Below are positions 13,346 to 16,405 of a stretch of 16,405 bases of DNA, in pieces. The notes below the pieces were generated by a model. The model worked only from the letters and a program-made list of their open reading frames with translations. It ran no database searches and had not been told where the DNA came from. A program made the translations under genes and the position numbers. Where the stretch lies: contig JAEOTG010000244.1 of NCBI GenBank assembly GCA_016839985.1, forward strand, positions 1 to 16,405, read 5' to 3'. Source of the DNA: Candidatus Heimdallarchaeota archaeon (GTDB taxonomy: Archaea; Asgardarchaeota; Heimdallarchaeia; Heimdallarchaeales; Heimdallarchaeaceae). Each line of letters opens with the position of its first letter. Within the stretch, counting starts at the first letter, position 1.

Positions 13346-14542
13346 ATGCAAGCATCTAGAAGCACTAAACGTTCTTCTAAAAAAACTTCAAGAAAAACAA
13401 GTTTTTTCTTATTTAAGGGAAAAATCAAACAACTACTAATAGCAGTCCTAATTCTTGTTTTAGTCTGGATAATAGGTTTAGTTGTCTTTTATATTATTGA
13501 GGTAGACAAAAGTTTCTCAAATATATTTTTGACTTCTTTATTATTAAGAGAAGGAACTGAAACTGTTTTTTATTCCATTTATAGATTTCTTTTTCCTCTT
13601 TTGTTTGAACTTCTAATACTAAGTATTATTGTTACATTCTTATTTGAATATTATAGTTTTAATCCCGTAAATCGTGCAAGGAATCTAGCTAAACGTCAGT
13701 CCAATCATACTATTGTATTAGGTTATAACCATCTTGGAGAAAGAATTGTAGAGTTTTTACGGGAACATAAACAACCTTATGTTTTAGTCGAACAAGAAAT
13801 TAGTTTGGTTGAAGAATTAATCAGTTTAGGACAGCCTTTAGTTGTGGGAGATTACACAAGTGATAACATAATAGAACTGGCAGGGATTAAGAAATGCAAA
13901 GAAGTTTTTTGTGTTTCAAGTAATCTACGTAGCTCACTAATTGCTGCTGAGAAAGCTAGAGAACTTAATGAAGACTGTAAATTGTTTATGAGGATGTTTG
14001 ATGAACATTTCAGAGAATATCTGGAAGAAGAACCATGGGATGCTTATACTTTTTCAACCTCAGGTTGGATTATGGAGTCAATTCGAGAGTGGACAGAGGG
14101 CATTAATGAATCTGTTGTAATTTTAGGGAATGATTCTACTGTCATTAGGATAATACAATATATTGGACAGGAATTGAAGAAGAAAGTTCACGTTATAGAT
14201 CCTACAATAGATCCTAATTTATTTGATTTCGAAAATATACATGTTTACAATGAAGAAATCAGATATCTAGAAAATATTGAAGATTATTGTGATCTGAAAA
14301 AAGTTTCACAAATGTATATCTGTTGGAATGAAGAAGAACTGTTTTCTGATGCAATAATACTAACAAAAGCTTTGAAACAAAAACATCCTCATATTACTGT
14401 TTATGTTCGAATGTTTGATGAGGAATTAGCAAGAATTGCTGCTATTTTAGATGCTATACCTTTTTCCACTTCAGCTTATGCTTTTGAGATGTTACAAAAA
14501 GAAGTAGACAAGAATTCAGGAATATATCTTGAAAAAGAATAA
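13346..14542 (+). CDS. two-helix membrane protein with tandem TrkA-N (RCK) domains
   Basis: The protein has 398 residues. A basic, Ser/Thr-rich head (1-28) is followed by a membrane helix (~29-51), a short re-entrant-like segment (~56-76), a second helix (~80-101), then two Rossmann-type TrkA-N domains (HTIVLGYNHLGERIV at 121-135 and SVVILGNDSTVIRII at 256-270). Each ends in a similar strand, LFMRMFDE at 213-220 and VYVRMFDE at 352-359, followed by FSTS, which shows an internal duplication. The layout is that of 2TM-RCK potassium channels. However, the pore loop has REGTET where TVGYGD is expected, so potassium selectivity is unlikely. It could be a different ion channel or a nucleotide-sensing regulatory subunit. 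The first domain's GYNHLG departs from the ideal GxGxxG. Confidence 0.85.
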   Translation: MQASRSTKRSSKKTSRKTSFFLFKGKIKQLLIAVLILVLVWIIGLVVFYIIEVDKSFSNIFLTSLLLREGTETVFYSIYRFLFPLLFELLILSIIVTFLFEYYSFNPVNRARNLAKRQSNHTIVLGYNHLGERIVEFLREHKQPYVLVEQEISLVEELISLGQPLVVGDYTSDNIIELAGIKKCKEVFCVSSNLRSSLIAAEKARELNEDCKLFMRMFDEHFREYLEEEPWDAYTFSTSGWIMESIREWTEGINESVVILGNDSTVIRIIQYIGQELKKKVHVIDPTIDPNLFDFENIHVYNEEIRYLENIEDYCDLKKVSQMYICWNEEELFSDAIILTKALKQKHPHITVYVRMFDEELARIAAILDAIPFSTSAYAFEMLQKEVDKNSGIYLEKE

Positions 14543-14605
14543 AAAACTTGAATTCATTGCAACTACCCTCAAAGTTTAAAAATTCAAAAATATAGAGTAT
14601 TTAGA

Positions 14606-15037
14606 ATGACATCAAAATCTACAGAAAAAACAGGAAAAGGATTCAAATTTGCTTTAATCTTATTTGGTGTATTGGAAGTTGGGGGAGTAATAGCAGGACT
14701 TGTATTTATTTTTATGTCTTTTGCTGGTATTGGAGATGGTGGTGGTGTCGATTTAGATATGATGTGGATTGGCAATTACATCTTATTTGGTGCAGCAGGC
14801 GCACTTCCCTTATTGGGAATGCCTATATTGTTTGCATTTGTGAGTTCTAGAAGAAAAACCATTGCATCTGCAGTTACTAATATGAGAAAAAATTTAGTTG
14901 GTCCTTTTGCCCCAAATTACACCTCATCAGGTACTAAAAAACCAAGATTTTGTGAATATTGTGGATTTGAAGTAAGAACTGGAGAAAGGGAATGTCCTGA
15001 ATGTGGGGGACCAATTAGAACACTTAAAGGATACTAA
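14606..15037 (+). CDS. two-helix membrane protein with C-terminal zinc ribbon
   Basis: The protein has 143 residues from ATG at 14606. Helices lie at ~13-39 and ~54-80, joined by a Gly/Asp-rich loop (GIGDGGGVDLD). A cytosolic linker follows, then a zinc ribbon with Cys116, Cys119 (CEYC) and Cys130, Cys133 (CPEC). Similar membrane-plus-ribbon proteins of unknown function are common in archaea. The short distance to the previous gene (63 nt, with A/T-rich tttaaaaat at ~14576) allows either a separate promoter or readthrough. The ribbon may bind a partner protein or nucleic acid; the function is unknown. Confidence 0.75.
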   Translation: MTSKSTEKTGKGFKFALILFGVLEVGGVIAGLVFIFMSFAGIGDGGGVDLDMMWIGNYILFGAAGALPLLGMPILFAFVSSRRKTIASAVTNMRKNLVGPFAPNYTSSGTKKPRFCEYCGFEVRTGERECPECGGPIRTLKGY

Positions 15038-15126
15038 ACAATTTCATCTTTTTTATTTTCCATTATTTAGAAATATTAATCCAAAACAAAGGAATTACCA
15101 TGTTCATGTTTCAATTGCGTGAAACA

Positions 15127-15135
15127 TTTTAAATA
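15127..15135 (+). promoter_or_regulatory. TATA box for the alpha-oxoamine synthase gene
   Basis: TTTTAAATA is a good archaeal box 80-88 nt before the ATG at 15215. Transcription from ~15160 would give a ~55-nt leader that contains the inverted repeat at 15165-15194, a longer leader than its neighbours seem to have. Confidence 0.45.
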
Positions 15136-15164
15136 TAAGCAGAAGAATCATTCGTTTAATTTCA

Positions 15165-15194
15165 ACTAAATATAATCAAACCTCTATATTTAGT
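15165..15194. promoter_or_regulatory. 10-bp inverted repeat in the leader of the alpha-oxoamine synthase gene
   Basis: ACTAAATATA (15165-15174) and TATATTTAGT (15185-15194) are perfect complements around a 10-nt spacer, ending 20 nt before the ATG. It can be a protein-binding operator, or an RNA hairpin if transcription starts upstream of it. The arms are A/T-only apart from one base each, so a chance origin is possible but not likely for 10 of 10 pairs. Confidence 0.5.
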
Positions 15195-15214
15195 GTAAAG
15201 TTTGGTGGATAGAT

Positions 15215-16405
15215 ATGTCTAAATTCTTCAAGAAATGTAATCGTTATTATCGTTTTGGAGAACCTACTATTGCTAAAGCTGCAGGTTATTATCCTTATTT
15301 CCATATCATTAGTGGAGAGCAAAATCCTGTTGTTATAATGGATGATAACAAAGAAACCATTATGTGTGGTAGTAATAATTACCTTGGCATGACTTCTCAT
15401 CCTAAAGTAAAGAAAGCAGCACAAGAAGCAATTGATGAATATGGTGTTGGTTCAACAGGTTCAAGATTACTCAATGGTACAATGGAAATTCATTTGGAAT
15501 TAGAAGAAAGATTGGCTAAATTTGTTGGCACTGAAGATTGTGTTGTATATTCTACTGGTATGCAAGCAAATCTTGGAACATTGTCAGCTCTGCTTTCAGA
15601 AGAAGATGAATGGATTGTCTCCGATCAATGTAACCATGCTTCAATTATTGATGGAATTAGATTAGGTAAGAATAATCCAGAAAATAAGAAAATCTACAAA
15701 CACAATGACATGGAAGATTTTGAAAAATGTATTAAAGAGGTTCCAAAGGGGAAAGCTCTGATTGTTACTGATGGGGTTTTCTCAATGGAAGGAGCTATTG
15801 CTAAACTAGATACAATTGTAGATTTGGCTGAGGAGAGAGAAGCGGGAGTTTATGTTGATGATGCCCATGCTGTAGGAGTTATCGGACCTTATGGTAGAGG
15901 AACTGCAACTCATTTTGACCTTCTTGATAGAGTAGACGTAACCATGGGTACTTTTTCTAAGACATTTGCAACGGTCGGCGGATATATAGCAGCTAATAAG
16001 AAAATCTGCAATTGGTTACGTCATAAAGCTAGAGCTTTTATTTTCTCAGCAAGTCCACCTCCCGCTACTTGTGCTACAGTAATAGCTATTTTAGATTTAA
16101 TTGAAAATGATGAATCTTATAAAAACAGATTATGTGCGATAGGAGATAAAATGAGAAAAGGTTTATCAGATATGGGGTATGATACAGGTCCTTCTGAAAC
16201 ACCTATTGTTCCATTGATAATTGGAGGTGTTAAGAAAACCATAAATTTATTCATGGATCTATATAATCATAAACCAGTAGGAATATTCACTAATCCAGTG
16301 ATGGCTCCTGCAACTCAAGAAGGAAGAGAGTTGGTTCGAACTTCATATATGGCAACTATGACAGATGAAGTACTTGATCAAGCATTAGAAATTTTTGAAA
16401 AAGTT
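15215..16405 (+). CDS. alpha-oxoamine synthase, serine palmitoyltransferase-like (3' partial)
   Basis: 397 residues are visible from ATG at 15215 with no stop before the window end; most of the protein is present. It is a PLP fold-type I enzyme that joins an amino acid to an acyl-CoA with loss of CO2. PLP lysine is Lys249 in GTFSKTFATVGGY, the cofactor aspartate and histidine are in VDDAHAVG (Asp215/216, His218), and the ring-stacking His141 is in CNHASIIDG. The N-terminal blocks GYYPYFHII, MCGSNNYLGMTSHPKV and GSTGSRLLNGTMEIHLELE, and STGMQANLG, look most like bacterial serine palmitoyltransferases. Glycine C-acetyltransferase and 8-amino-7-oxononanoate synthase are the alternatives. If it is SPT it makes the sphingoid precursor 3-ketosphinganine, unexpected in an archaeon. 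Confidence 0.88.
   Translation, partial: MSKFFKKCNRYYRFGEPTIAKAAGYYPYFHIISGEQNPVVIMDDNKETIMCGSNNYLGMTSHPKVKKAAQEAIDEYGVGSTGSRLLNGTMEIHLELEERLAKFVGTEDCVVYSTGMQANLGTLSALLSEEDEWIVSDQCNHASIIDGIRLGKNNPENKKIYKHNDMEDFEKCIKEVPKGKALIVTDGVFSMEGAIAKLDTIVDLAEEREAGVYVDDAHAVGVIGPYGRGTATHFDLLDRVDVTMGTFSKTFATVGGYIAANKKICNWLRHKARAFIFSASPPPATCATVIAILDLIENDESYKNRLCAIGDKMRKGLSDMGYDTGPSETPIVPLIIGGVKKTINLFMDLYNHKPVGIFTNPVMAPATQEGRELVRTSYMATMTDEVLDQALEIFEKV

Noticed and set aside
15176..15424. Minus-strand frame of 82 codons over the start of the oxoamine synthase
   Set aside because: It is antisense to a clearly conserved enzyme and shows no family features.

Overview
The window reads as AT-rich archaeal DNA. Many genes have a TATA-like box 20-40 nt before the start (for example 9611-9618 and 12514-12522), several have almost no leader, and two neighbouring proteins belong to families that use the deazaflavin cofactor F420. 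A PARP-type zinc finger and bacterial-looking acyl-lipid genes would fit an Asgard-type or otherwise chimeric archaeon. That placement is inference, because no rRNA or ribosomal marker is present.

Left part (1-7185): the 3' part of a very long gene joins a PlsY-like membrane domain to a rifampin-phosphotransferase-like ATP-grasp/His-swivel enzyme. It converges with a 30-base overlap on an alpha/beta hydrolase fused to a polytopic membrane domain. Two adjacent minus-strand genes follow, a Ddn-type deazaflavin-dependent nitroreductase and a TIGR03560-like F420-dependent LLM oxidoreductase. Then come a decayed GNAT acetyltransferase, a possible 36-residue membrane microprotein with a hairpin/T-run terminator, and a PNPOx-like flavoprotein.

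Middle part (7186-12300): two copies of an unrecognised 40-residue protein flank a cytoplasmic beta-lactamase-family serine hydrolase and a small two-helix membrane protein. Both copies are preceded by TGGTCAC/GTGACCA sites. Next are a SAM methyltransferase, an ICMT/PEMT-like membrane methyltransferase, a TIGR04076-family protein and MsrB. A minus-strand run of three tiny genes follows: a 37-residue acidic peptide, a 34-residue lysine-rich peptide and a CxxC-x17-CxxC zinc-ribbon protein with an Arg/Tyr/Ser-rich tail. The opposite charges and matching six-residue tandem repeats of the first two make this the most unusual locus here.

Right part (12301-16405): four plus-strand genes encode a protein ending in a PARP-type zinc finger, a two-helix protein with two TrkA-N/RCK domains but no potassium selectivity filter, a two-helix zinc-ribbon protein, and an alpha-oxoamine synthase that most resembles bacterial serine palmitoyltransferase (cut by the window end). 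No tRNA, rRNA, CRISPR array or insertion sequence was seen.
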